From Pseudopyrenochaeta lycopersici (lineage: Eukaryota; Ascomycota; Dothideomycetes; Pleosporales; Pseudopyrenochaetaceae): a stretch of 64,000 nucleotides of DNA. The notes under the pieces were generated by a model that saw nothing but the letters and a program-made list of their open reading frames with translations, did not search any database and was not told the origin of the DNA. Where the stretch lies: NCBI GenBank assembly GCA_003313425.1, contig NHZP01000040.1, positions 1-64,000 of the forward strand, read 5' to 3'. The stretch's first letter is position 1. Each line of letters begins with the position of its first letter. The translations under genes were made by a program, and so were the position numbers. Positions 21,631-31,706 of this stretch are shown piece by piece.

Positions 21631-21662
21631 TATTACTATTACTTAGTAAAGTGGCAACCCTG
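21631..21662. mobile_element. Right terminus of the hAT-B-like element that hosts the Fot1 insertion
   Basis: TTACTATTACTTAGTAAAGTGGCAACCCTG matches the right end of the 2522-4047 element (TTACTATTACTTAGTAAAAACGGCAACCCTG), split over two short blocks here. CTGTATAA at 21663-21670 would be its 8-base duplication, but the left copy is not found. This is the last transposon sequence before the gene-rich block. Confidence 0.75.
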
Positions 21663-22398
21663 CTGTATAATGATAGTCGTTCAGAGTTGACCCTAGTGCC
21701 TCGAATGTTGCTTTGTATTGGCGTTCATTAGGAAATGCTGTCGCGAACGCCCTCTTGTCCCGTTTTGCGAATATGGCTATCTTACCATGCGTCATACGTC
21801 TAGAAATACCAATGCCCTTAGCCTCCCTTGCTGTGGCAATCGCTATGAAGCCAATGAATAGAGCTTGGAGCTATCATTCTCGTGACTGAGACGGAAGGAT
21901 CTTGCTGCATCCAAGTGCTAGTAGTCAACCTAATTATAATGATGGGGCAGTATAAAGCCGGATAACTTCTTGTTGATTTTCTTGCTCCATCGAGTCAAAA
22001 TCGGGTATATTTTAATCGTCACGTGCATCTAACTGCAAACCAGGTGAGATGTGAAAGCGTGAGCCTGATCTTAAAACACGGCAATGATGTTCTTGCTACA
22101 ACACGCAAAGTGGCGAGGTAGCGGGATAGAAAGCATCTGGGGTGGAAATGATTCTCAGTGAGCTGACTGATAAGCCTTGAAAGATTTAAAGAGTGCTACT
22201 GAAGCGAGTTTGGTTTGGCCCATCAAGCTTTTATGACAGTCGACTTTATGATCGCCTCCCCTGAGAAGGGGGATGGGGCATATTTGTAACCACTAGATCT
22301 ATATTATATACGATTTCATAGGATCTCACATGCATGCGCACTCACTGCACGCCCATAATGTCTATTTCGCAGCGTTTTAGTTCGTCGTCCATTTCATC
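21663..22398. other. Transition from transposon block to gene-rich block
   Basis: 736 bases of balanced composition with no RIP signature, no repeats and no convincing coding frame. It begins at the hAT terminus and ends at the stop codon of the PEX11-like gene, whose 3' untranslated region probably takes up part of it. Confidence 0.6.
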
Positions 22399-23427
22399 TT
22401 AAGAAGTCTTCCTCCAAGCATCAGCCAGCAGTGATCCCCCAGCGACCATCCCGCAAGCTCCTACAGCCCAATTACTTAGCAAGCCCTGTTCCAAAGACCA
22501 ATGGATTGTCATAGGCGCGTATGCAATGTTTGAGGTTAAATCCTTCCACCAGAGCCAGTTCTCCAGCTCCCCTGCTTTAGTTTCCTCTTCTCTTTTGATT
22601 TTGTCTTCCTTTTCTCCATCATTGCTGGCTCCTTCTCCTTGTGTCGATTTTGAAGGATGGTAGTAACCTTGTACACCGATCCGAACCAATTCAACACCAA
22701 CATATGCAGCCCAGAATCTTGAACTCCAAATCCACCAGGTATTCTCCCTTGCCTTCCCTACATCGCCCGTCCAAGCCGCTGTCGTCAAAGCCCCCTTGGA
22801 GCTTAAGTATGCTCCGTTCTCAAGGACTTGGAATGCAACACATGATACGACGGCCGCCCATGTCAACCCTCGAAGGACCTTCTCTTTACTATCCGCGTCT
22901 TCTGGTAGAGGATCTCGATATAGCCCTCTAGCCCACGTATACAGCCCTACCAAGCCCCATAATCTTACAAATATCCTATAATCTGCAATGGTATCTGCAA
23001 GCGCCTTTGAACTACCCACAATTTGGGCCAGAACCTTAGTACTCGTTGGTGCGGGGAGGGATGCGATAACAGTCTCGCCTGGAAACAAGACACGTTCGAC
23101 TTTCTCGGCAATATCGACAACAATATCAGCTAGCTTTCGTTCTAAGAGGCGGGATAGAAGAGCATGGACGAGCGTAAGAGTGTAAGATGTGGTGCAGAGG
23201 AGAACGTCGATGCCACTGGGTGTTGAAAGTAGATTTGATAGGCGGACGAGGTTTCGGTCTGTTGAATGGGCGGCATTCGAAAGAATCTTTACAATCAAGT
23301 AGCGTAATTTCTGAAGGGTGCTTGGCTTCGTAGGTAGTTTGGGAGCGTTGTCAGGCTGAGAGGCAGTATAGTTAGTGATTGTGGGGTCGCTTGCGATTGC
23401 CGTAGTTGTTAGATGTGAGTCTGCCAT
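22399..23427 (-). CDS. PEX11-family peroxisomal membrane protein (PEX11C-like)
   Basis: A single-exon gene for 342 residues. It reads like fungal PEX11C-type peroxins, membrane proteins that shape and divide peroxisomes. The N-terminal third has the LVRLSNLLSTPSGIDVLLCTTSY region expected where PEX11 proteins have their amphipathic helices. The middle carries YRIFVRLWGLVGLY, the short conserved core of the family. Hydrophobic segments lie around residues 165-205 and 315-335, separated by a charged linker rich in lysine and glutamate (about 265-285). It is transcribed divergently from the bestrophin-like gene and is the first gene after the transposon block. The assignment rests on overall pattern, and the subtype is less certain than the family. 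Confidence 0.82.
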   Translation of the reverse strand: MADSHLTTTAIASDPTITNYTASQPDNAPKLPTKPSTLQKLRYLIVKILSNAAHSTDRNLVRLSNLLSTPSGIDVLLCTTSYTLTLVHALLSRLLERKLADIVVDIAEKVERVLFPGETVIASLPAPTSTKVLAQIVGSSKALADTIADYRIFVRLWGLVGLYTWARGLYRDPLPEDADSKEKVLRGLTWAAVVSCVAFQVLENGAYLSSKGALTTAAWTGDVGKARENTWWIWSSRFWAAYVGVELVRIGVQGYYHPSKSTQGEGASNDGEKEDKIKREEETKAGELENWLWWKDLTSNIAYAPMTIHWSLEQGLLSNWAVGACGMVAGGSLLADAWRKTS

Positions 23428-23951
23428 TGTGAATGTCCAAGCAAGGGCGACCCGTTACAAAGAGAATGAAATCACGAAATTGTGGTCACCGACATGTCAT
23501 GGTGTTGTTGGAAAAGTTGAGCAAAGTTTGAAGCAAGCAACACCCACACGCTTTTGACCGAGGTTTCTTCGGGATTGCTGAAGCGCGTTACGCGCGGCAC
23601 GTGTTCCCACAGTCCGCCATGTGATGACGAAGCCTCCGTGGATGAGATTGCAAAAGACTGGAACTGAATATTGAAATACATACTGCAACTGTTTTCAAAT
23701 GGTCTCTGAGTCCACAATGCCGCAGACACAAGAGACAAGATGACATCAAGCGTCTTGTAGACGAGGGAGCTCTGACCCCACGCGACCCTGAAGCGATCGA
23801 CTTCTAGATCCCTGCCATCACAACATCCAAGCTATTTCCCCACCACTAATAACAGCAACCCCCCAAGGTGAGGGGTTCAAGAAGAGCCCCCTCTCTTCTA
23901 CTCCCCTCACCAACCCATTCCAAGTTCACCATCCGCCAGTGACCCATCACC
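23428..23951. promoter_or_regulatory. Shared divergent promoter region of the PEX11-like and bestrophin-like genes
   Basis: 524 bases between two divergent start codons, CT-rich just before the plus-strand start as is common in filamentous fungi. No specific binding site is claimed. Confidence 0.5.
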
Positions 23952-25139
23952 ATGGTCCCAGCGCCGCCTCATCCACCTACCCGCCAACCCACTTACCCCC
24001 TCGCGCATGCCTTCCGTCAGAAACCCCGCCGCTGGCCTCTCGTCTTGCGCTTCGCAAAGGGGGCAGTGCACGACATCATCATCGTGCCTGTGCTCCTGCA
24101 CTCGCTCTTTACTGTCTTGATCGTCTTTCTCGATACACGCTATGTGAACAGCATCAGTATCCCAGCAACAATCATCCCGAGCTTGAGTATAGTGGTGGGA
24201 TTGATGCTCGTATTTAGGAATGGCACGAGTTACGATCGTTTCTGGACTGGGCGGAACTGCCTGACGACAATTGGCACCAGCGTGCGCAATCTGGCAAGAA
24301 TATGTCTCGTGAATGCGAGGTGTAAAGAGGGCGATGCAACCGAAGCCGAGAGACGGGATACAGAGAGGATTGTCCGCGTGCTCATCGCTGTTCTATACGC
24401 GATCAAGCACAATCTGCGTGCCGAATTCAATATCCCACCCGCAAGTCTCGCGTCATTACCTCCCCAACACCCAGTATCACCCTATTCCAGATCCAGGCCC
24501 GTCAGCAGGCGACCCAGCTACGTCGATCGTGCGCCTTCCGGACTCGCAACACCAAGCACAACAACCCCCTTGCTCTCGCAATCGACATCCACTCTGCTCA
24601 ATGGCGACGGCACCCTTCCCACCAAAAAGGACGAATACGTCTCCCTCCTTCCCGAAGGATTGATGGGCTATGAAGACCAAGGCCTGGGTCTACCGCTGCA
24701 ACTCACCATCTTGGTTGAAGGCTATATTCGCCGCGGATTTGACAGGGGTTGGTTCCACGCGCCGCTCGCCAGCCAAATGACCATGCAGGTCAATTCTCTA
24801 GTGGATGCCTACGGGCGCATGGAGACCATCCGCTCGACCCCAATTCCTGTAGCGCATTTGATCCACCAGAAGCAAGTTCTCGCCCTGTTCACTTGCGTGC
24901 TGCCGTTTGCGATTGTTGATAATTACAAGTGGTGGAGTGTCCCCGTCGTTGCTATTGTTGCCTTTACTTTGTATGGCATCGAGGGCATTGGCCAGCAATT
25001 GGAAGATCCATTTGGTTACGACAAAAATGATATCAAGATGGATGGTATCATCGAAGACACGAGACAAGAAGTCATGGTGCTGTTAGAAGAGTGGAAAGCG
25101 AGGCATGACGGGAGGGCTATGGGTGGCATGTTCGATTAG
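23952..25139 (+). CDS. Bestrophin-like anion channel family protein
   Basis: A single-exon gene for 395 residues. The N-terminal part has the hallmarks of the fungal and bacterial bestrophin (UPF0187) family: two adjacent membrane segments around residues 38-60 and 68-90, followed by LVFRNGTSYDRFWTGRN, the family's conserved stretch after the second helix. The C-terminal part has GWFHAPLASQM, LIHQKQVLALFTCVLPFA, a further pair of hydrophobic helices (about 300-340) and EGIGQQLEDPFGYDKND, another strong family motif. A low-complexity serine/threonine/proline loop (about 165-235) separates the halves. Family members conduct chloride or other small anions across membranes, but the physiological role of the fungal ones is largely unknown. 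The start is the first ATG of the frame, after a CT-rich leader. Confidence 0.88.
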   Translation: MVPAPPHPPTRQPTYPLAHAFRQKPRRWPLVLRFAKGAVHDIIIVPVLLHSLFTVLIVFLDTRYVNSISIPATIIPSLSIVVGLMLVFRNGTSYDRFWTGRNCLTTIGTSVRNLARICLVNARCKEGDATEAERRDTERIVRVLIAVLYAIKHNLRAEFNIPPASLASLPPQHPVSPYSRSRPVSRRPSYVDRAPSGLATPSTTTPLLSQSTSTLLNGDGTLPTKKDEYVSLLPEGLMGYEDQGLGLPLQLTILVEGYIRRGFDRGWFHAPLASQMTMQVNSLVDAYGRMETIRSTPIPVAHLIHQKQVLALFTCVLPFAIVDNYKWWSVPVVAIVAFTLYGIEGIGQQLEDPFGYDKNDIKMDGIIEDTRQEVMVLLEEWKARHDGRAMGGMFD

Positions 25140-25778
25140 ATTGTGCAGGGCCCAATGTGTGGTCGGTCTGGCGAGGTGAGCTTCCACCACTGACGTTTTG
25201 TCTACTCAACAATAGCCACCACATGGTTCGCATCTTACCCACCCCCCAAATTACATTTGAAATGGACACTCATAGAAACCAATGTCTACACCAAGGAAAT
25301 GTAGTTCCCTTTTCGTGTTGTTCATGATCAGCGATTATCCCATAATCACCCACTCCCAAGAAAAAGGGCCCTGACTGGAACTCGCATCCAACTCCAGGTG
25401 TAGCTGATATGTTGATAATCATGGCATATGGGTGTAGGTACTTATATGGCGTTTTAAACATCTACTCTGCGACTTCCTCTGCCCAGCCATTACCACGAAG
25501 CAGGAGAGGAAATCCTTGTTCACGGAATGAGAATAGTAGCCATATCCATCATCACCGATTTGAACAAAAGCAGCTACCTAGTACAATACATTAACCGTCC
25601 CTTCATCCCTGGCTTCTTTGCTGGAAAATTCAGATGCAAATGATAAACCTTGACCGTAACGTTCGTAAACTAATAAGCGCCATATTGCGCCGGAAGATGC
25701 AGAAACATGAAAGCAACGAGACATGCCCCGTATCGCCCGCCTCGTACTTGCCCATATACAACGAACCGATGTTTATTT
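25140..25778. other. Convergent 3' region between bestrophin-like and Dma1-like genes
   Basis: 639 bases between two stop codons facing each other. I see nothing beyond presumed untranslated tails. Confidence 0.5.
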
Positions 25779-27649
25779 CTAGTCGAAGCGAACAGGTGGT
25801 AGGCTCGGGGCCCCACTGCTGCCAGAATCCGAGCCGGGGGAGACATCTCTCAGGCGATTCCCTGCTGCCCGTCCTGCGCTGCCGTCGAGAACAAATGGTC
25901 CAGCATCGTTTCTAGGGGTCATGGGTCCATCGTGCGCGCGGTCGGGCGTCAGACCGTCATGAGGAGCAGGATAGAGGGGTGACAAGCCCGAAAATTCATT
26001 TGATCCAGAAATGTTGATAGATACTGGCTGAGTGACCGAAGAGGTTACAGGTGTGAGATGGCGCTCAGGGGTCTGCGGAATCTGTTGGTTTGCGATGCCG
26101 TTCAAGGACTCAGCAAAGGTAAGATGTGAAATGGCTTGTTGCAAGTCGGGGAGGTCGACATCTCCGTCTGAACCACTGCCATTGACGGGTACCATGGAGG
26201 CGCGAGGCGTAATATGGCGATCTCCTTGCTCTTGAGGAGCCTTGGTTGGATCGCCGTTTGTCTGCTCGGCGTCCCCTTCCCAGTCTTCAAACTCGCCGGG
26301 GTCTTCGACATCTTCTTCGAGATCGGCAACAGCCCTGCAATTCGGGCACAGGAAATTTGGCCATGTGGGCCCATTCAAAATTGGACGAATGCACTTGTAG
26401 TGCCAGACGTGCGAGCAGGGTGCTACGAACAAGGACTGGCACGGCTGTAGAACATCAGGAGAAAGGACCGACCGCGGGTATTACGCGAGCACCTACCGCA
26501 ATTGACATGAGGCAAATGGCGCACTCAGAAGTGTGGGTGGATGCAGTGTCGCCTTCCTTTTTAGTCTTGGCGAGGTTTCGGAGCCGCTGATGTGTTTGTT
26601 TGCTACCATGGTTAGTGGTAAACGATTAGGGTGGCAGTCCAGCAAACTTACTTGAACGTGTTTAGGCCCTGCTGCCAACCGCGGTTGCATTCGACACGAA
26701 TCTTGACACAACGGAAAATCATTTCCTCGCCGCCACGGAAGTCGATGCCCAGTTGAATGATATCACCATCCTTTATGCGGAACGGCTTTGATTCGATGTT
26801 GGGCTGGCTCAAGCGTATGTGGTTTAAAAATGTGCCCGAGGAACTTTTCACGTCCTTGATATACCAGCTGCCATCTTTGCACCACAGCTCGCAGTGCTTC
26901 CTGCTGACAACCTTGGACTTGAAACCAACGGCGGCAGCAGAGGGTAGATTAGAAGGAATCTCGGGTGTGTTGTCCCGCTCCGAGTAGCGCCCGACGCGGA
27001 TTACAGCAGTTTCGTCGGGCAGCGTGCGGGTGATGGTGGGGAATTGAAGGGATGGTCTCCCAGCTCTGGGGTCTTGGTGGGGGATGAAGCGAATCGAAGG
27101 GAGGTGCTTAGCAGTGGCGGCGGCGGTGACTTCTGCGCCGTTCTCCGAAGGGTCTACACTGGGCGGCACTGGTGTTGAGGCCGGCGTCGGCCCCGTAGTA
27201 TTGCGCACCGTGAGCTGCGGGGCTGCTGTCTCTGCGCGGGTTCTCGTCATGCTTGTCGACGGGGAGGCGGGAGGAGCGTCGGAAGGGGGTGGTTGTGGTT
27301 GTGGTTGTGGCTGTGGCTGTGACTGGGACTGGGACTGGGACTGGGACTGGGGCTGGGCGTCGGACGTCTGTCGCCTCGAGGGGAGAGCAGGGCGAACAAT
27401 GGGGAGGTGGTTCTGGGACGACGAGGCAAAGGCAGGCGAGGCAGGCGGGGTGTGGGTAGAGGCGCGTGGTCGTGTTTGAGGAATTCTGGGGTCCTCACGT
27501 GGCTCGTCTGGTTGCCCTGGCGAGTGCAGGTGGAGGCTCCTAAGGAAGCTGATGCCGCGCTGCAGGCCAGTCGATCGCGGCGAGGGCAGAGTGGAGGATA
27601 TGGAGGTCGCCGACACGGTTGGGGGAGCTGGGGCCGGCGCAGTGAACAT
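25779..27649 (-). CDS. Dma1/Chf-type FHA-RING ubiquitin ligase
   Basis: Three exons (27649-26652, 26602-26497, 26444-25779) joined across 49- and 52-base introns give 589 residues in one frame. A proline/serine-rich N-terminus precedes an FHA phosphothreonine-binding domain at about 215-320 (VGRYSERDN, VVSRKHCELW, SSSGTFLNHIRLS). A RING-H2 finger follows at about 358-405 (SECAICL, CSHVWHYKCI, FLCPNCRA), and its first cysteine pair and the rest lie on different exons. An acidic, disordered C-terminus follows. FHA followed by RING is the architecture of Dma1 (fission yeast) and Dma1/Dma2 (budding yeast), ubiquitin ligases acting in mitotic checkpoint and septin or cytokinesis control. It is transcribed divergently from the MPP alpha gene. 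Confidence 0.92.
27288..27355 (+). repeat. Triplet-type microsatellite inside the Dma1-like coding region
   Basis: GGTTGTGGTTGTGGCTGTGG followed by repeated GACTGG units. On the coding (minus) strand it encodes alternating Ser-Gln then Gln-Pro runs in the disordered N-terminus, so length changes in steps of six bases would keep the frame. Confidence 0.85.
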
Positions 27650-28322
27650 AATAATGACCCCTGCAGGCGGCGCAGACGAGGGCTAGAGGCCTGAGGCTGC
27701 GGAGGCGCGCTGGGAAGGCGACGGTTTCGGCGACGTTTGACAGGCAACACTGACGGTCTGCTTACACGACCGTGAGAGCGGGAGTGTGTGTGGAGCGACG
27801 GCGAGCAGGCTCTGGAGGTGATGCGGCCAAGCAAACGAGACGACGAGTAAGCTGCTGCAGCATCAAGCTCTAGACCCCTGGGGAGCACCAACGACGTCAG
27901 CCCTCTGCTTGCTGCGCTTTGCTCGCTCATCGACGGCGATGCCAGACGAAAGTCTCCGCGCGGTTGCCATTCGTCTCGACACAGGCGGTCGACACACGAC
28001 ACAGACGTGATGGCGGCCGTGTTTGAGGCCCCGAGGCTACTTTGGCCCTGTCTGTTCTTCTTCTGCCCTGGCTGTCACCCTGCCCTGTCTGTTCTTCTGC
28101 CCTGGCTGTCATTCTACCCTGTCAGTCACTCGACTCGTCTGTCTCTGCCCGTCTGCCTCTGCGTGCTTGCCGCTGCCCGTCTTCCGGTCTGTTACTTGGG
28201 GGCTTGAGCAGCAGGGGTCGTGATCATCGCAACACGTGACCAGTATGTCATGGCCGCCCAGAAATTTTCCACCACGACGCGACCTTTGCGTGCCCGCTCT
28301 CTCTGCGACGGCACTTCCGGAC
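27650..28322. promoter_or_regulatory. Shared divergent promoter region of Dma1-like and MPP alpha genes
   Basis: 673 bases, GC- and CT-rich, with a repeated CCCTGNCTGTTCTTCTGCCCTGGCTGTCA unit between about 28050 and 28135. Open frames here on both strands are low-complexity and do not look like genes. Confidence 0.5.
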
Positions 28323-30106
28323 ATGTTGCGACCTCGCTCTGTTCGACCATTGGCACGGGCACTCTCACCAGCCTTGTGCTCGCTCACACACCAACCAACA
28401 TGCACAGCTAGAAGGCAGCTGGCGACGGCCGTCGCCCGCGAGAGGGTGAGCATCCAACCCGCTCGGCGCTGCATGCGACTCTGACGATGGCCTCACAGGA
28501 CCCCGCCGAACTCGACCAAATCACCACTCTCCCAAACGGCATCCGTGTCGCCACCGAAGCCCTGCCAGGCCACTTCTCCGGCGTCGGTGTCTACGTCGAC
28601 TCTGGCTCGCGCTACGAGAACGATGCGCTTCGCGGAGTCAGCCACATTGTCGACCGGCTGGCCTTCAAATCTACGCGCTCCACCACTGGCGACCAGATGA
28701 TGGAGAAGCTGGAGACGCTGGGCGGCAACATCCAGTGCGCTTCATCCCGCGAATCCCTCATGTACCAGTCGGCCACGTTCAACTCGGCCGTACCCTCAAC
28801 CGTCGGCGTGCTCGCCGAAACGATTCGAGACCCACTCATCACAGAGGACGAAGTGCAGCAGCAGCTGGAAACTGCAGACTACGAGATTGGCGAGATCTGG
28901 AGCAAGCCGGAGCTCATCCTGCCAGAGCTCGTGCACATGGCTGCCTACAAGGACAACACGCTCGGAAACCCGCTGCTGTGTCCCAAGGAGCGGCTGCCGT
29001 TCATCACCCGCGATGTCGTCGAAGCATACCGCAAGCAATTCTACAAACCCGACAGGATAGTCGTCGCATTCGCCGGCGTCAACCACCACGAAGCAGTCCG
29101 ATTGACCGAGCAATACTTTGGCGACATGGACAAGGGCACAGGCCCGCCCCTCATCCGTCGAGAACAGCATGACACAATCACCACCTCGGTACCACAACAG
29201 TACGCCTTCACAGCAGACCACCCCACTCCAACTGGTGCACCGCCACAGACCTCTAAACTCCTCTCCAAGATCCCCTTTTTCAAGAACCTCTCGACATCCG
29301 CCACCTCCAACGCCTCCGTTAACGCCTCCCTTGACCTCAACTTCCCACCAATCGACACGTCAATACCTTCCCACTACACTGGCGGCTTCCTGACTCTACC
29401 GCCAATTCCCCCCCCGCTCAACCCCATGCTCCCTCGTCTCTCGCACATCCACCTCGCCTTTGAAGCCCTTGCCATCTCCTCGCCCGATATCTACGCTCTT
29501 GCAACCCTCCAGACCCTCCTCGGAGGCGGTGGCTCTTTCAGCGCCGGTGGTCCAGGCAAGGGCATGTATTCACGCCTCTACACAAACGTGCTCAATCAAC
29601 ATGGCTGGGTGGAATCATGTGTCGCCTTCAACCACAGCTACACCGACAGCGGACTTTTCGGCATCGCATCCTCCTGCGCACCTACACACGTCGCCCAGAT
29701 GCTTGAGGTCATGTGCCGCGAGCTCAGATCTTTGGGTGACGAAACAGGCTACGCAGCGCTGAAGGAAGGAGAAGTGCAGCGCGCCAAGAACCAGCTCCGG
29801 TCTTCTCTGCTCATGAATCTCGAATCCCGCATGGTGGAACTCGAAGACCTTGGAAGGCAAGTTCAGGTCCACGGCCGCAAAGCCGGCGTAAAGGAAATGT
29901 GCAAGAAGATTGAAGATGTGACTGTCAAAGATCTGCGGAGAGTTGCGAAGCAGGTCTTCGGCGGCGAGGTGAAGAATGTAGGTGACGGATCTGGCGCCCC
30001 AACGGTGGTGTTGCAGGAGGGCGAGCTGGAAGACTTGAAGCGCAAGGAATTCACATGGGATGACATTCAGGCTCGGATCGCAAGATGGAAGCTAGGCCGG
30101 CGGTAG
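28323..30106 (+). CDS. MAS2: Mitochondrial processing peptidase alpha subunit
   Basis: Two exons (28323-28445 and 28499-30106) joined across a 53-base intron with GTGAGC, CTGAC and CACAG signals give 576 residues. The short first exon supplies the arginine-rich presequence (MLRPRSVRPLARAL ... ARRQLATAV) that a matrix protein needs. Starting at the ATG at 28487, inside the intron, would lose it. The mature part is a peptidase-M16 protein: ITTLPNGIRVATE, a degenerate HIVDRLAFKST in place of the zinc motif HxxEH (as expected for the non-catalytic alpha subunit), and the glycine-rich substrate-release loop GGGGSFSAGGPGKGMYSRLY. With the beta subunit it cleaves targeting presequences in the mitochondrial matrix. 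Confidence 0.95.
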
Positions 30107-30796
30107 AAGCTTGTAAAATACTCGGTGTTATAATGCTATAACTGTACTATAGACTCCCTTGGGGATGAACAAATCATGCCTCAACAGGCAAGGCGAGCAT
30201 GTACCAATTCCACGCCAATTTTGCAAATGTTATGAACACTTTGGACAAAACCCATGTTTTGACGTCATGATGGGTTAATACTACGTAGTCATTCAAATCG
30301 GCAGGTCTACCAGATGATCGGGTAGTAATGAAGTCGAGAACTGCCGAATGAAGGAGGCCATGCATTCATGTCGGATTTTAATCACCATGTCAAAGCTGGT
30401 CGAAAATTTGTTATAAGGGCTTGGGGACGTTCACTCGCACATCAATTGTGGAAACAAATAAAGCAGAGTATGGCAATATGACAGTGGGAAAGTGAGGGTG
30501 AGGTGCAGGGTATAATATATATTTAGCAGAGCCCGCAATGAACACCAGTCGAGGCATCCTAATCATCGAACAAGAAAGCACAAGGGATATACAAAATCAT
30601 TGTTTGAAACACATCAGTCATGTTGTGTCCAAACGAGGATGTAGCGTTTGAGATGCTGAGGCGCTTCGAACTCTACTGGTCGTGGCTCATGAGTAAGTTG
30701 GCCTCATTGTCGATGGCGAATGCTAGCCGCAGTCGATTGGGCTTCAACAGCGAACCATACGCGGCTGTCGTGGCGCTCTCATTGCTGACTCAATAC
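30107..30796. other. Convergent 3' region between MPP alpha and Mpv17-family genes
   Basis: 690 bases between facing stop codons; no coding or RNA feature recognised. Short open frames are present but have no recognisable character. Confidence 0.5.
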
Positions 30797-31706
30797 TTAG
30801 TAGCGTGGACGGTCATCTGGGCGGCCGTAGTCGTCAATAGGTCTGTCGCCGATCCTGTCGCCGGGCCTTCCGCCAACCTGGCTCCTTCCGCTGCCGTCAC
30901 CATAGTGCTTTCGTCTGAGAGCAGCAAGCCTCTTCTTCTTGGTGTGCGCATTAATGTACGTGCCGATGATGAAGCCGATGATGTTGAAGAAGGGGACCCA
31001 AGTAGTCTCGGGCAGGAACTGCTGGGCAAAAGCCAGCGAGATGGGAGAGACAATCCAGCTGACCTTCATGACGGGCCAGAAGCCTGCCTTGACAGTCGCC
31101 TTGACCTGGTGAAATGTGCGGGCGCCGGCAATGAGGGCCATGGAGACCAGGTAGACGCTGTTCTGGATGGGTGAGATCTGCAATCGTCAGTGGGCTGCGC
31201 AAACGCAATGGACGGTGGTAAAAGGGCTTACAATCAGATTGCTGAAGAGAATCTGCAGGATCTTGGCCTTCAAGCTCTTGCGCCCCTGGAAGACCTTCTG
31301 GAGCAGGCTGATCAGGACGTGGCCAAGGGGTGCGCTGATCAATGCGCCGTACAGGGCCATCTTGGGGACGCGAGAGGTGAAGTAGTGGCCAGACTTGCTC
31401 CTGTCGTGGGCAATCCACGAAGCAAGGAACTCTTGGAGACCTGATAGAGACCCCGAGGTGAGCATCTTGGTGCGTAGGGGATTACTCTGGAGCTGCTTAA
31501 GATAGGCCTGTAATATGCGCCGGTCAGTGTGCTGCGCTGGCTGCTCTCTTCAATGGGGCAGCACTCACTGCGAGGTAGCCATTTGGGCCGCCACCTTTTG
31601 TGAGGGCCTGCCCGACTTCGTGCAGCAGGTCGTCCTTGCCTTTGCTTGCGGCGTCGGCAACCGCGGCCGTTGTCTTGACCGTCTCCTTCTCGAATTTGAC
31701 CGACAT
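30797..31706 (-). CDS. Mpv17/PMP22-family membrane protein
   Basis: Three exons (31706-31569, 31507-31232, 31177-30797) with 61- and 54-base introns give 264 residues. The order of features is that of the Mpv17/PXMP2/Sym1 family: YLKQLQSNPLRTKMLTSG at the start of the domain, a first helix containing the family's small-residue pattern (MALYGALISAPLGHVLI), the loop QGRKSLKAKILQILFSNLI, and then the signature VKAGFWPVMKVSWIVSPISL with the tryptophan-proline pairs that define the family. Four membrane helices are likely. The C-terminus is a short charged, arginine/aspartate-rich tail. Members sit in peroxisomal or inner mitochondrial membranes and may form pores. The VSMALIAGARTF and FxNxxGFIIGTYINA segments suggest the PXMP2-like peroxisomal branch, but this is not certain. 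Confidence 0.88.

Noticed and set aside
24313..24663. 116-codon plus frame within the bestrophin-like gene
   Set aside because: Out-of-frame shadow of the low-complexity loop of the channel protein.
27247..28002. 251-codon open frame on minus upstream of the Dma1-like gene
   Set aside because: Arginine/serine/proline-rich low-complexity translation, overlaps the supported FHA exon in another frame, and shows no domain; an out-of-frame shadow of a GC-rich region.
28236..28484. 82-codon plus frame just before the MPP alpha ORF taken as a separate gene
   Set aside because: Its second half is the first exon of MPP alpha (presequence); the stop at 28482-28484 lies inside the intron.
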